Shown here piece after piece: positions 33,891 through 47,726 of a stretch of DNA of 64,000 nt. This DNA comes from Locusta migratoria. Lineage: Eukaryota; Arthropoda; Insecta; Orthoptera; Acrididae. Below the pieces are notes generated by a model. The model saw only the letters and a list, made by a program, of their open reading frames with translations, did not search any database and was not told where the DNA came from. Each line of letters starts with the position of its first letter. Within the stretch, counting starts at the first letter, position 1. The translations under genes and the position numbers were made by a program. The DNA is taken from NCBI GenBank assembly GCA_026315105.1, contig CM048744.1, forward strand, positions 980,957,721 through 981,021,720, written 5' to 3'.

Positions 33891-35446
33891 TTGAACTTAC
33901 ATTACAATGAGAGATAATAAAGGTGTTTTTTTTAATGTGACCTTTAATTGTCTTGTGCAGCACATATTTTATATATATCTTTTCAATTGTTTGAATTATC
34001 ACTGCATGGTTCTGGAAACAATTGCTATTGGCATATGAGCTGATTTGCATATGATGTCTGTTGTTTATCTGCACCAGCTGTTGAATAGTCAAACATCTTT
34101 TCACTGAATCATTTCTGCCTATTCTGGGTACTGTCTAACTTATTCTTTCTTACAGATAGTCTTCCAACACATCAAACTGAAGGATTTTATGATGAACTGA
34201 CATCAGTAGTCATAGTACTTTTGAAATAATTGTAGGAGTAATATTGTTTTCCTGGAGGGGGGGGGGGGTAAATTATCTATAATTGTTTTTGAGAGTTGTC
34301 ACTGACAAGTTATTTTGTGTTTAAGCATTTTGTTGCTAATGATCAATGACCGTTTGCACATCCATAGCTGGATTCTGCAATCTGTGGAAAAAGAGAGATT
34401 GTTGCTGATTGCATGATTCTTCTGCTACTGCAGAGACTTGTTTTAAGGCTAGGTTGGCTTGTATTTTATTAAATGTTTGTGGTAATTGTGGTATTACACA
34501 TTAAGGAATGCATATGTGTTTCACAAACCATGTAATACAGATTTCTGCAACTATCTGATTTGTCTGATGGGATTACTCAAATAAGATACATTATTCCCCT
34601 AACAACTATCAGGAAACAAAAATTAAATACATAAACACAGCCCAGCATCTCGTCCAAATAATCATGACTTAACATGATACTTGGCATGAGGTCTGCAACA
34701 TACCCTTGCTATATGAATGTGCACTCTGTAATACCAGTATGTAAATGATGATGATAAAAATCCCACCAAGAATATTTTTATTCTGTATTCATCTGTTATC
34801 CATAGCTGTTAGAAAAACGTTTAAACACTTGTCTGCAATGGAATATGCTTTAATTTCTGGAAACGCAATATCACTGAGTGCAACACAGCTAAAAAATTTG
34901 GACCTGTAATAATGTCTTTGTCATACGAGCTATAAAACTGTATGGGAATACTTAAAATGTAGCACTCTATTCAAAGTTAACTATTGTAGTTAAGAACTTC
35001 ATATTTGAGCAGTCTTACTACCTTTTTTTTTAAATCATAACACTCAGGCATATTAGAAAAACATCAAAGATCACTGATACATACCTAAATACACATTGTA
35101 ATTCATTACTGCTAATTTAATGGAATGCCAAATCTAAGTTAAGGAACTCAACATCCCTTCTTAAGAAATGATCAGCTATGTTTTCTGATTATGCAGGAAT
35201 TGTTTCTGCGATTGGTGCTATAATCAGTTAAAAAACACAATGTATAACTGTTGATTAATGTAATCAGTCATCTATTGAACTAGGAATAATTTAATTTTTT
35301 GTTCAAAGAAGTATAACTTGAGGTAGCCCAAGGTTTATCTGGTAAAACAAAGTTAAGACATATATATAATACTGAATTCTTTAATCTTTAAAAAGAATGA
35401 CATTAAAATTTCATTTAATGAAGGATGATATGATTTTTAAAAATAA
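33891..35446. other. AT-rich sequence, no gene seen
   Basis: Short low-complexity frames only. A ten-base G run lies at about 34257-34268. Nothing else is recognised. Confidence 0.55.
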
Positions 35447-35886
35447 CTTACACACACACATACACACACCACACTTACACTGACCGGTTGTAATTCTAAG
35501 AATGAGTTTTTGTAGGTGGGCTAGGCTGAGTTGAAGGTAGTGTCTTGTGGGGATGGGTGGGTTGAAGGAGAGGGCAGTGAAGGAGGAAGGGGTAAGTAGT
35601 AAGGGAGAGGCAGCTGGTTTGCTGGCTAGGTATGTAGCAATCTGAAAGGAGAGGGTTTCATGTGCACAAGCTAGCGATGTCTTACACAGGTAATCGAGTG
35701 AATCTTGCTATACAATAAAGATGACATAAAGGTATGGATTAGTCGGGGGTGACGTACAGAGCGAGGGAAGCTACTGGATGGAGGGTGTGGGAATAAACTG
35801 AATTTGGAGCCAGAAGTGTTAACGGTGCAAAGAATGTGTTCCAAGCACAACTTCCATCTATGTAGTTAAGAAAAGCTGGTAGTATA
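35447..35886 (-). mobile_element. Penelope-like element 3' fragment
   Basis: Reverse-complemented, it begins CCAGCTTTTCTTAACTACAT and then AGATGGAAGTT. This parallels CCAGCTTTTCTAAACTTCAT and AGATGGGAGTT in the 60.3-62.6-kb copy and GCTTTACTGAACTACAAAGA in the 47.7-48.6-kb copy. A pyrimidine-rich tail with CA repeats follows. Only the region after the endonuclease is present. Confidence 0.6.
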
Positions 35887-38800
35887 ACATTATGCCATAC
35901 TTTTCTTGCTATATCTGTAAATATTTAAATTATGAATGACATAGTAATTATATACTACACTAGCTGGCCTACTTATTTTTGAACCAACCATATATCTGAA
36001 TGTTAGTATCAAAGTATTTCCATTCTGATTATATAAATGCGTTATTAGTTTGGGGCATGATATTACTGTCATTTGTCCCAGACATGTAACTGATCTTTTT
36101 TAAAAATCGGAAGAGAATAATAGTCACAGCAAGAGGGTAAGCTTCTTTTCTATTAATGTTTCATTCTTGGGTGGATAAAGTGGAAGAACAGTGGTCCCAA
36201 AAGACAGGTGTCTTGACTTTATTCCCACTCAAATAAATTGTTTTAGCCTATGACAAATTGTGTACCCACTGAATATGTCATTGAAAATACTAATGTAAGA
36301 GTAACTTGGATTCAGTAATTTCTAAGGTTGCTCTTCAGTTCCACTGCTTGTGTTACTTACAGTAAGAAAATTTCTAATTAAGTATTGCTTTTACTCTTTG
36401 ATATGCAATAAAAATACTAACACATTAGTTAGATGAAATTAGTGTCTTACATGGCAAGACTGTGGTAACATAGAGCCCCTGTTGCCACATCTTCTCTGCC
36501 ATGAGTAGTTAGTAAAAGTATAACTCTATGTACATATAGATATATAAGATTATATATATATAACTTTTCACTAATGTAGTTTGTAGAGTGTTCTCTAGGT
36601 CAAGATGTAATGCATGTATATATTAGCAAACATCTACAGTGAAACTGAAGAACTGACCATAGAAGGCAAATCAAATGTGACCATTTGCAGTATTACTTTT
36701 TGTGGGTATTTATGTCAGGTATATTGAACTGAAAAGTTACCATGAAGAGTAATCCTCTAACAACTGACTGATAGGAAGAAGTAAAATGATGTTTAAGTGA
36801 GAATAACAGATAAATTTTAGGAAAAAACTATTAATAGAAATTAGAAGAGTAGCATAAAAATGCTTCTATAAGGAATGAAAATAATGCACTACATTGAAGG
36901 GATGAAACAAGCAAAGTGTGGTCATGATAAATGAATTGAATTTAAGTACAAGAACACAGGATGCGACTCTAGAAATAGTATTTTGCACACATATACAAAA
37001 TTTTATGGCCAGAATACAAATTTTTAATAGTTATTTAGAATGGTGTTATTAAATTTCCATATTCTTCACCCTCCTCAGTGTCTAATGTAAGAGTTAAATT
37101 AGAATAGAGCCTAATCTTGTCATGCCACTACATAACCATTTTGACTCAAATAATGAACTACTACAGATATTAGTTTCTGTTCACACAATTTGTTACTATC
37201 ATCTGCTAGTAAATGTTTCCTTCAATCTTGCATAAAATATGAGTATAATAAATTATGTAAAACAAGGAAATGGTAACAACTAATTTACAGCCAATTGAGA
37301 CATGGAGCACAGCAACAGGAAACAGCATTCACACACTAGTTATCAAGTATTAATTCCTTACCAACAGACACCTTGGTGTACATTGCCATGTTCACAGCAA
37401 GACATTACACTATATGCTCCCCCCCTCCCCAAATTATTGTTTAAACTAATTCAATGTTGTGCTTAATTTCTTATCACTCTCTAATGACCCTATCATACAC
37501 ATCCTTTGCACATCCTCAAAATTTGTCATCCTAACTTCCAAATTTTCTACACAACAATATATATCACAATATCCAAATAGTGTTTCCATAGTCTAGCCAT
37601 ATGATAAAGATGTTCAGCACTTGTTAAGTTTGTTCCTTTGAAAATTACAGTTCTTACTTTTTTACAAGTCAGATAATTCCCTTTTTCACTTAAAGTGTAA
37701 TGTTTTCACTAATGCTGTTGAAAAATAATAGCTCATTTATTTTTACTAATTTTATGTATGTATTTAATTTATGTCGTTACTCAGGAAAAACAGAAAGGGA
37801 AAGATATGTGATAAGCTTTTTGTGTTACAAGTTGAATAAGATCTCACAGAATGAATTCTGCAACTAAAGTTAGACCAATTTGCCTGTACTCAAGCTCATC
37901 TTTAAAAGTACTAATTAATTAATTAATTAATAACATAAAGCAAATGACAGTATACTAGAGAAATTAAAACAATAACAGTGGAATGAGTCAAATTACACAT
38001 TGCCAAAAAGATACAGCTATTATTGATGTATCGTCTTAGCTGCATTGATTATCATATATTAACAAAGATAAGCTACTGCACACTAATAATGCTTAAGACG
38101 GCTGCATTTTGTTACATAATTAACAAACAAGTTAGATTAAAGGGCTGTGAACACTCAGGCTCTTAAATGTAGTGTCCTCCAATCACTAACTTCACATACC
38201 ACATTCTTACTTTCATTTTAGCTTAGCATTTTTGTGCTACATATTACAGAGATTACACTGTAAATAAGCTTTGAATAAAAGTTTGAGGAAATGAACTAAA
38301 TTAGTATAATAAAGCAGTCGCTCTCTAAATCACATTACTTGCATTGCTTTTAAATTTCATGCCATTCTGCTTGCAGCCATTTGTTACCAATCATTACTCT
38401 AGAAATTCTAACAATTTTTTATTCATTTCTTGAATTCCTGCATATGACAGTTTTCATCCTTACATCCACTAACAGACAGTGATAAATGAGACAAATACTG
38501 AAAACCTAAAATGCCAAAAAGATGTGACGTGCTTATTTTTTTCTCATAATACAACTACAAAATAAACTATTACATTAATCAACTCATTAAGGATATTTAA
38601 TAAAGTGACCTTCTATATTGTTTGTAAAATTTTCATTTAATCATCACATGTCCATGTACACTTGAATGTAAAAATGTATTTGGCTTGAGATACATATGTT
38701 TTGACTATTGTCCTTATTTGACCATTCCTACCTTTCATAATTCATTTATTAACTCCTATTTATCAACTTCTTAAATTGCAGAATCTTAATATATTTTATA

Positions 38801-40119
38801 TGTCAACTAATTATAATTTGTACTCATAGAATCATTAGTAGTTTTTATGCTAAGTGCCATTTTAATTACTTTCTTTGCTCTCAAACTTTATTCATCTCTC
38901 CAAGAACTGATTCAAACAGTCTGCATTTTATACTTGCATATTAATTACTTTGCTGAATTTTTATTTCAGATCTTGACTTCCTTTCCAGTAATAAAACCTG
39001 TTAATTATAATTAGAATGATTATCATCATACTTCATGTTTAGTGCTTTAATTCTATAACATATTATCTATCAACTAAAACCATGATGTAACATTGATCAA
39101 AAATTAATGTTGTATTATCCTTTATCTGTTGAGAGAATATATATAAGTGCTGAATAGGTCACCAAAAAGAAACTGATCATGTGTTCAAAAATTTTATTGC
39201 CAGTCAGAAGTACAAAGTCATAACAACAAATTAATTTCAAAAAGTCTTCACGAATGAGATACAGCAAATATTACAAAAATATATGAAAGACAATCGTACC
39301 AAAAGTAAAAGCCTTCAGACAAAATATACCATTGCATCTATATTGTCACTACTTGACCGATGGAGGGTTTCCAAAATGTAACTACCAGGAACTGTCACTA
39401 GGTGGCAAGGGTATAGAGTTACAAAATTATAGTTGTGCTCATGGGTATCAATGAGCAACTTAATAATAATAATGAAAATAATGCAGCATTGGGAACAAAA
39501 ACCTAAATTTAAACAAATACAAAAATAAAAATTAAAAACAAATTTACACACAACAGTGCATTCCACATAAAAGATTCAATTAGAATTGGCATATAAGAAT
39601 AACAGGGAGGGAAGGACAGATGTAACTAATTGGAGAATTACATATCCTACCAATCAAACTATAAATGTTAGGAATACCTGATACAATAATCATACAAAGA
39701 AACAAAAATGTAAGGCAACATAATCGTACTAAGGGCGGGAGACTGCCACATGAGCTGAAAATAAACAGAGAAAACAGTATGAAGAGAGGCATTTGTATCA
39801 AATAATTTATGGCACTGCAGTAGTTAAAAATTTGATATATTATGAAATTTCTAGTGTTTTTTGAAAAGTGACCAATTCATTTTTAGCAGCATTGACATAT
39901 GTCCTCACAAGTTTAGAAACATATATAACTTTATGTGTCACCTTGATATCCTTGAATTCCTTTAGTGTAAATATTATTCATATGTTGCTTAATATTCTTT
40001 ATTTTGTCATATTTTGCATTCATGAGATGGTTTATATATAAACAGTAACACAGTATTGAGAACATTTGAAAGAAAAATGTATGATAGGTGGTAGGAGAAC
40101 ACTCCACTCCACTGAAGAG

Positions 40120-40158
<39 letters not shown>

Positions 40159-40745
40159 CATATTCACAAAGTCATACAATTACTCTTAAAGTTTCATGTA
40201 ATATGCTTCTTCAATTTTCATCAAGTAAAGAAGATGCTTAGACTGTTTCTGTCTAGTTTGAGAATGTTTCGAGTTTCATATAAGCAAATATAATTTTTAC
40301 TTATTCTTGGACTTATATTGAAGAAGATGTATTTATTCTTCACTTCACATTTGAGTTGCCTTTTAATAGGGCATAGTATGAACTAGATCAATATCACATT
40401 TAGCATCAAATCTAAAAACTAACTACTAACAGATGTCATTTCCATATGTTGTACTTGCATATCAGCAGCATGACAGCTGATCTGGTGGCGTAAAATTCTA
40501 AACTCTTCTTTAAAATGTTTCTGCTTCTGTTATGTATATAAATATATCTGTTTGTGCAGATCAATATTGCACATTTCACATTAGACATCCAAGTGGATTA
40601 TCTTAGAGAATTCATGTTGCCGTTACATTCCATGAACCAGAATAATCTGTTAGAATACAAGTAGCCATGGTTTAACTATACCTCCAAAGAAGAGAAATGT
40701 TATAATATTAAGCACCCTTTAAATTTTATGCAACATTGTTGCAGT
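35887..40745. other. AT-rich intergenic sequence, no gene seen
   Basis: Nearly 5 kb with no protein-like frame. An AATT tandem lies at about 37911-37930 and a GT run at 40123-40156. Nothing else is recognised. Confidence 0.6.
40123..40156. repeat. GT microsatellite
   Basis: About 17 GT units, simple sequence. Confidence 0.95.
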
Positions 40746-40863
40746 TGACATAAAAGTTTTCTGTGTGTTATACCGTGTCATGATGTAAGAAAGCTATTAC
40801 TTATTTAAGTAATAGCCTTCTTACATCATGACACAGTACAACACCCAGAAAACTTTTATGTCA
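40746..40863. repeat. Hairpin with 58-bp arms and 2-base loop
   Basis: 40746-40803 is the reverse complement of 40806-40863 with about five mismatches and no gap. Examples: GACATAAAAGTTTTCTG on the left and CAGAAAACTTTTATGTC on the right. A 13-base direct repeat ATTGTTGCAGTTG lies at 40735-40747 and 40897-40909, as a target-site duplication would. It could be a small foldback transposon or a microRNA-like hairpin. The sequence cannot separate these. Confidence 0.8.
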
Positions 40864-40909
40864 TCTGACTCTGGCTGCGGAAGCGTACATAATTATATTG
40901 TTGCAGTTG

Positions 40910-41829
40910 TTTTGACAACTAGGCATAAGAACAATAGCAAATATGCTGTCTGTCACTACATTAAAAAGTTGTAAATGACATATTATAGTTTCATTAATGC
41001 CCATAAACATGCCAGTTGTGTATATTGCACTTATATCTTAGCTCAAAATTAATATGTGAGGGGATGCATGTTGTACCCGGTAGTTGGTTATTTTAATTAT
41101 TTGTCAAAATATATGTTGATCTCAGTACTCCCATGAGCAACAAACAAAATCTCAAAAGATATTGAGGTAGTGGCTATATTTCTTCTTGTATATATTACAG
41201 CATGTCTATTCCAACAAAATTGACAACATTAAAATCCATGTATGTTATCATGATTAACTCAAGATAAAGTGATTGAAAACTTTGCTGAAGAAAGTCTTGT
41301 AGTTTTATAATGTTTAAAAAATATGTAAATTGTAAGTAATAATAAATGGAAGATGTCCAGCAATAGATTGCAGAATCACTCAATTTTAAAGACAGTCATG
41401 AATTACTGGTAACTCAGTAGTGTGATAGTTAATGTAGTATTGTTATAGTTTTTACATGTATGTGAATGAATTCGAGAATGCTTTGGAATGACCCCTATAA
41501 AAAGTCAGAATTTCACTAGACAAGTCAATATCCAAATTAAAATGTTGACGTATTTTTGTGAAGTCTCTGTGTGTTTGATATATGTGGGTAGAATGTATAC
41601 CTATGTAACCTTCTAAGCACCTTTCTTCAGAAGACAGATTTGGGTGGACAAGTGATCATTATTAATTACATAACTTGAGAATGTTCATTTTCCTTCCTTG
41701 ATGAATTAGTACTCTCATTGAAATCATCAATGATGTACATGCTTACATAATCTTAATTGCATTGTTATAGTAATCATTCTCTTCTGTTATTGACTGTTTG
41801 AGGTTCCATGTAATTTTTACCTGCCTTTT
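40910..41829. other. AT-rich sequence, no gene seen
   Basis: No coding or repeat feature recognised. Confidence 0.5.
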
Positions 41830-43430
41830 GTCTTCTGAACACTTATTTTCTTTCCCAGTACCTTTTCTTCACGGATGTTAATGATGAAAGTGTGGTGTCT
41901 GATGACATGTCCAATAAATTTTGTGTGTCTATCCATTGACTGCCCTTATATGTCTATGCTATTTTTTTCTTTCTGTCCAGTTCATTCTTGTCGCATTCTT
42001 ACGTATCCACATTTTAGCAGCTTCAAGTCTATCTCTTTTTGTTGTATAGAGTATAACTTGAAATTACATAGAACATTATATTCCACATACATAATTTTTG
42101 GACATCTGTATTCATTTGTTAGCAAGTTGAAATGTTTTTCTCTCGTAAATGGAAGTTTTGCCTCTCCTCAATTCCATGAGTCATCTTTTGTCCTTTGTGA
42201 CTATACTACAAAAATGACAAAACTGTGTCATTTGTTTAAAATCTGCCATCAGTAGTTTTATATTGATTTTTATTTATTTTGTATTTTTCTGTACTATTAT
42301 GAACTTCATCTTATGTTTCTTCACTTCCACAGTTTAAGAGTGGATGACAGGATGTACAGTGTACTGTTAAGATAACATAAGAAAATCTGATACATGTATC
42401 CTGTACCTGTTTCATTTTATTCCATTCGTTTTATCCTTCACTATGAAAATAGTTTTCTCAGTAAACACATTAAATCAGTAGGGAGATAGGCCTTATCCTT
42501 GTCTTAACTCAATTTCTAATGCTGGCCTGTTTTTGTTCCTTAGTGATATTTACTTTTGTGGGTTAGTTGTGATGCAGTTGATCAATTATTCTTCTATTCA
42601 TCCTTCCAATCTTGTGTTATTCATACTTCTGAAGATTAGTTTTCAATTTTCATTGTCAAAATCTGTTTCTAAGTCAGAGATGGTAAGATTGGTGCCATTA
42701 ATTTCCATCATTTTCTGCAATAGTGTGCACAAGGCTAAAATTGCTTTGTTCCTCTACCTTCTCTAAAATGAAGGTGATTGTTTCATGTATACATACCTAC
42801 TTTTACTTTTATCTTGACTTTTACTATCAGCTGTTTTACTTTCTTTGCTACTGTAAAGGTCACTTTGCAAAACATCCTTTGTAACTGGGGGAGCTTGCAC
42901 TTATTTTACACTCATTAATGCCTTCAGTTAGAATATTTTTTATTCTTGAATCCCTTGTAAATTTTTTTGTTCTATGTATTATTTCCAATGGGCACATATC
43001 TTCTCATTATTCGTGAATAATATTCCCATTCTATTTATAACTACCACAAATTTCCTTCTGTGTTTGTACTGAAGGGCTGAATTTTTTCTATAAACTTATT
43101 CTGTTTCCCCTTCTTATGATCTAGTTCTCTCTCTTTTGTGACGTTTTCATGCTTTTATTTTCATAATCTTCTCTTCATTTGATTGGGCATGATTTTTAAT
43201 TCTTTTGTAGCAATATACGTTATTTTTCTTCTTCGGTGTATTCCTTTTTTGAATTAGGTTTACTATTTCTTCAGCCATTCAAGGTTTCTGTTTTCCAGTG
43301 TACATTTTCCAAAAGCCTCAATTGTTGCTTTAATTATTCCCAAAGTTATATTATTCCATTCACTGACTGATCATTTCCCTTGTCTAGTTTTTTTGTTTTC
43401 TTCTTCAAATGTGGAAGTAAATTAATTTGT
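41830..43430 (-). mobile_element. Heavily decayed RTE-type LINE
   Basis: No long frame survives, but the - strand read across frames keeps the right motifs in the right order. At about 43280-43100: a PWMAEEIVNLIQKRN-like linker. At about 42690-42480: FDNEN.KLIFRSMNNTRLEG, then a LRQG.GLSPY.FNVF box, where RTE RTs have LRQGCPLSPYLFN. At about 42030-41990: RLEAAKMWI-like. At about 41940-41850: KFIGHVIRHHTF and NIREEKVLGKK. These match the RT and post-RT parts of RTE-like non-LTR elements by family knowledge. AT-rich drift explains why frames are short. No endonuclease is readable. Confidence 0.75.
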
Positions 43431-43774
43431 CTGCTATAAAAGTCCTCGTCTCTTCCTCTAACAATAGAGTCTAATTAACTATAATATCGCTTAAAATGAA
43501 TTTTACCTTTACTTTAATTCTAATAATTTCTTTGTAATTGTCACTCTCATTGGAGGATGTGAAACTGGATCATTACAGGGTCTAGAGATAGTTTTTGACT
43601 TACTGTAACAAGTAAAATACCATGTCAATAATTACTTTGAATGAAAAATTAAATTATAATACAAATGATAGTCATAAATGCTTTGATAATGCAGTGGATT
43701 ATGCTATTAGGGGCCATAAACTTATTATTGCTTTAATTTTTTGTTTCAAACTTATTTTAATCCATTAATTCCTG

Positions 43775-43776
<2 letters not shown>

Positions 43777-43806
<30 letters not shown>
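43777..43806. repeat. ATT trinucleotide microsatellite
   Basis: About ten ATT units, simple sequence. Confidence 0.9.
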
Positions 43807-43807
<1 letters not shown>

Positions 43808-46800
43808 TGTTATTACTGCTCATACCTCATATATAAATTGTTTTACACCATAGTTAAAACTGATTAAAACATTTAATTTCACTTTTTAAAGTATTTCCAC
43901 ATACATTAATATATTTCTTGCAGTAAGCCAGGTCACATGTTCAATACATAAAACAACCATTTTGCCCATGTCTATCTGGTGCCTATTCATATTAGTTTAT
44001 GTGCCTTTTCACTTCTTCAATTTTTGTAATGCTCTACAGTGCAGCAACTTTAATAATAACAGTAATGGTGATGGTGAGAATGACAACTTATTCAACATCA
44101 GATTAATTGCTTCAGTATAAAAATAAGACTAAAATTCTTGATGCATAATAAAATAATACAATCTTCTGATTATGTCATTAATTAACATATGATAAGATTA
44201 TAAGTAAATGGTTTGTTGAAAGCCCCTGACATATTTTTCACAGAAGTTCTTATTATTGATGTAAGTTTAATATAATTCCAGTGTATAAAAAGGTTTTTAA
44301 AGCTGAAATTTAAATTTCACTGTGAAAAGAGACATTACTATATTGGGCAGTGCTTTGAGTAATTGTAATTCTTTGCATAGGATGTTTTACTGTGCCCAGT
44401 GATGTAAAATATTGGTTTATTTCTAGGATTATAGGATGAAAATGAGACTATATGTTGGGGTACAGTCTCTTTATGAGCAGTGTGTGTTTCAGAATGTATA
44501 TGCTCATTATGTTCAGAAAACTAATCTTTGGATCAAGCCATGACATGATTCCTTATATTTAGTCATATGCACGATTCTTATAACCATATTTTATACAATC
44601 AGTATAGTATTTAGATTCACTTTGGTTGTTTCTCCCATAATTTCTGTTCCATCACTGCAAATTGGAAGAAAAACAAAGCATGAAGTGCTGTCCTTAGGTA
44701 AACTGTATCTCTTAAATATTGATAATCCTATTAATTCTATTAAATCTATTCTTTCATTACTTACATGCTAGGGAATCAACTCGTACATTTCACTTCAGAT
44801 TGGTTTGAATGCTTAAACCAAGTAATTTCGCACTAACCTCTTTTACCTCATTTGATTGTGTGTACAAATTTTTATTTCTTCATTGAATGCAGACCTGCTG
44901 TTATTAAACTCCATTAGACATGCCTTCTTGGTGCTTATAACTTTTATGGCTCCTGTTAAATGATTGTTCAATGTCATTCATCACATTATTTTTTGGGTCT
45001 TTAGGTTCTTAAATCTTTTCTTTCTAGACTTAATGAATCATTTTGGGACTAGATTACTTATATTCAATGTAAATCACTGGAAAGTCCAGGTTACATAGCA
45101 ACAGTATTATGAAAATGATATATTGTTAATCACTACAAAGATGGCACACTGAGTCACAGACATGATGAAAAGATTGTTAAACATTAAAACTTTTAGCCTA
45201 TTCCTTCTTCATGACACATTCATTCAAACATGCACAGTTCACACTATTCAGCTGCTTAGATTAGAGTTGTAAGGTGTAACAGTTATCCTGTCATGCTGTC
45301 TTCAGGTCATTTATAAATGATTAGCAAGCTCGAGGCACTCCATATATTATTGATTTCAGAGTTGTAAACACTGTTCTCGGTTTTAGGCAGTACATATGGT
45401 TTTTGGGTTCATATCTACGAATTTATTAGGTCACAAGTAGCACCTCTTATACCAGTGTTACGTAGCCTATTTGATTGGATAGAAATGTCCACACTGTAAA
45501 AAGTTTTATTTAGGTCTCAGTAGACACATGCAACCTATTCTCAGTTCTTGAGCCAATGTAGTAACTCTTCAAGTGTCTGAGCAGTTGCTGTATTAGTTGA
45601 TTTACATTTTAGGGTCTGTTTTGATTTTAGAACTTTAGGTTGTATTCGTTAAGAAGACATATGATATATTCACCTTTTTAAATAGACTGGAAGTATCAAG
45701 AATGGTGCATATTTCTGTTTTGTATTCATAAATTTTATTATTAATTATTATTGTTTATTACTATTTTCAAAATTGGTGTTTTGAGGTTTGTTTTCTCTCA
45801 CTGCAGGCAGATATATGTAACATTTATTTATTACATTTATGTTTTGAAATTTATTGAAACCTATAAAAATTGGGCAATTATTTCTGTTTAAACTATTTTT
45901 GTCACTAAAAGTGATAAAAAAGACTTAAATAGTGATTATTCTATCTGAATAGTTCTTTTGTGTCCTGCCTAATGCAACTGTAGCTATCACATGTGTTTCT
46001 ACAATTTATCAAGATTCCAACTTCAACAAACTTAAAATAATGAGGAATACATTGGCCAAGTATCACATGATTCAGTTTATTCTTCATACTGGTTTCCTAT
46101 GTGTTAGTAAATTATTTAAAATATCTTGGAATTTCTGATGTTTCATGTGAATGAACAACAGGAAACCTTTTGATATGTAACATGTAAGGACAGCCGTAGA
46201 TAACTTCATTAATTCTGAATACTATTAATGCATATCCATGTAAGTCTTTGCATTGTCATCCTAATTGTTATGTTCTCTCAGGTTTCCTTAGTACAACTGA
46301 TTAACAGTGATTTTTGTGTGTTGTTCAAAGTTGTTTCCATCAGAAAATCCAAAAGATCACTATTTATGTTTGTTATTGCTTGATGATTCCCATTTTCACC
46401 AAATCATTTTTGAGTGTAGGCTGGGGGGGGGGATGAAAAAGGGGAGGGGGATTTTTGTTTTTCCTGTTTTAATGCAATTTATTTACTTTGGCTTACATTT
46501 TTTGGTGTTTGTGAGATCCACATTTATCCTTTCTTATGTACAGTAATCTTATTTCATGAATTTTTGTGTGGACGTTAAATAAAGACACAATTTAGAAATC
46601 GATTATTTCATTAAATATAATGCTTATGAAAGGTCACATAATATCGGCCATGAGCCAAAGCTTGAATATTTTCAAAATTGTCATGCAGAAGAAATTTGCA
46701 TATTAATATGTTTGATTGCATTTTAAATAAATAATTTCATAACTTTTAGAGTAATAAAGTATAAATGCATATAGAACACAAGTTATTACTAATGTCTATG

Positions 46801-46854
46801 AGCTAAACAATTATTTTCTACTTTGTCACATAATTTCTTATTTCCTGTTGCAGT

Positions 46855-46885
<31 letters not shown>

Positions 46886-47690
46886 CTTCCTTGAAAGAAA
46901 CTTAATATAAAAAAGAAAAGAAAACCCTATTGTTATTATTCAGATTTGGTAGATATTCTCCATCATCTGATTATTTATACATTTCAAGTTGCCGCAGTTA
47001 GGGATTTAAATTTTCTGTATCAATACTTCCATTCAGTATAGTGGCTTATTTAAGAGTTCAAATATGATCTTCCTATAAAAGAAGAGACTTTTTAAAACTT
47101 TCTCCCCACTGCTCTGTAATGTGTGATATTTCCACCTGTAATTACAATACATTACTTCCTTTTTCTCGTCATTAGCTGCCCTCACCATTGCTGTTAAAAA
47201 AGTGTAAACAATTTTAAAGTTTCACATTATATAACTCACATTGCTCTCTTATTGTTGGTAACAAATTCTTATTAATTTTGATATATTTGTATTTAATGCC
47301 TTCAACCAAAATGTTCCACGTAATAATCCTGATTTATGTGTTTGTAACTAATTCAAAAATAACTCTGTAAAATGTTAATCTAAATAAAAATACTTTAGAG
47401 TTTCTGGTAAAAAGTAGTACCTTAAATTGCCTCACTTTGGTAAAGTATGAAATTGTAACAGTGAAGGAACAAATTATAAACAAAACCATTAGTAAACTCA
47501 CCTAACAGTAAGTTATTGATATTTGTAATATTATATTCTGTTCATTTTTCTTTGATAAAATGTGTGTCATACTTAGTTACTGAATAATAGGAGAGTCGAT
47601 TCCTTAACAAGCGCTCATACTCAAAAAAGACAGACTGGGAAAAATTATCTTTTGGAAAACTGTAAATGAGCTAGAGACAAGTCGGTATGA
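43807..47690. other. AT-rich intergenic sequence, no gene seen
   Basis: No protein-like frame. Around 45110-45240 a phrase order (TATATTG, then CACTGAGTCACAGACATGA, then CTTCTTCATGACA) loosely resembles the left end of the TIR element at 62.66 kb and may be an old relative. A CA run lies at 46858-46886 and a G-rich patch at about 46422-46450. Confidence 0.5.

Positions 47691-47726
<36 letters not shown>

Noticed and set aside
41875..42255. 126-codon plus-strand frame as a gene
   Set aside because: It is antisense to the ordered RTE LINE motifs on the - strand.
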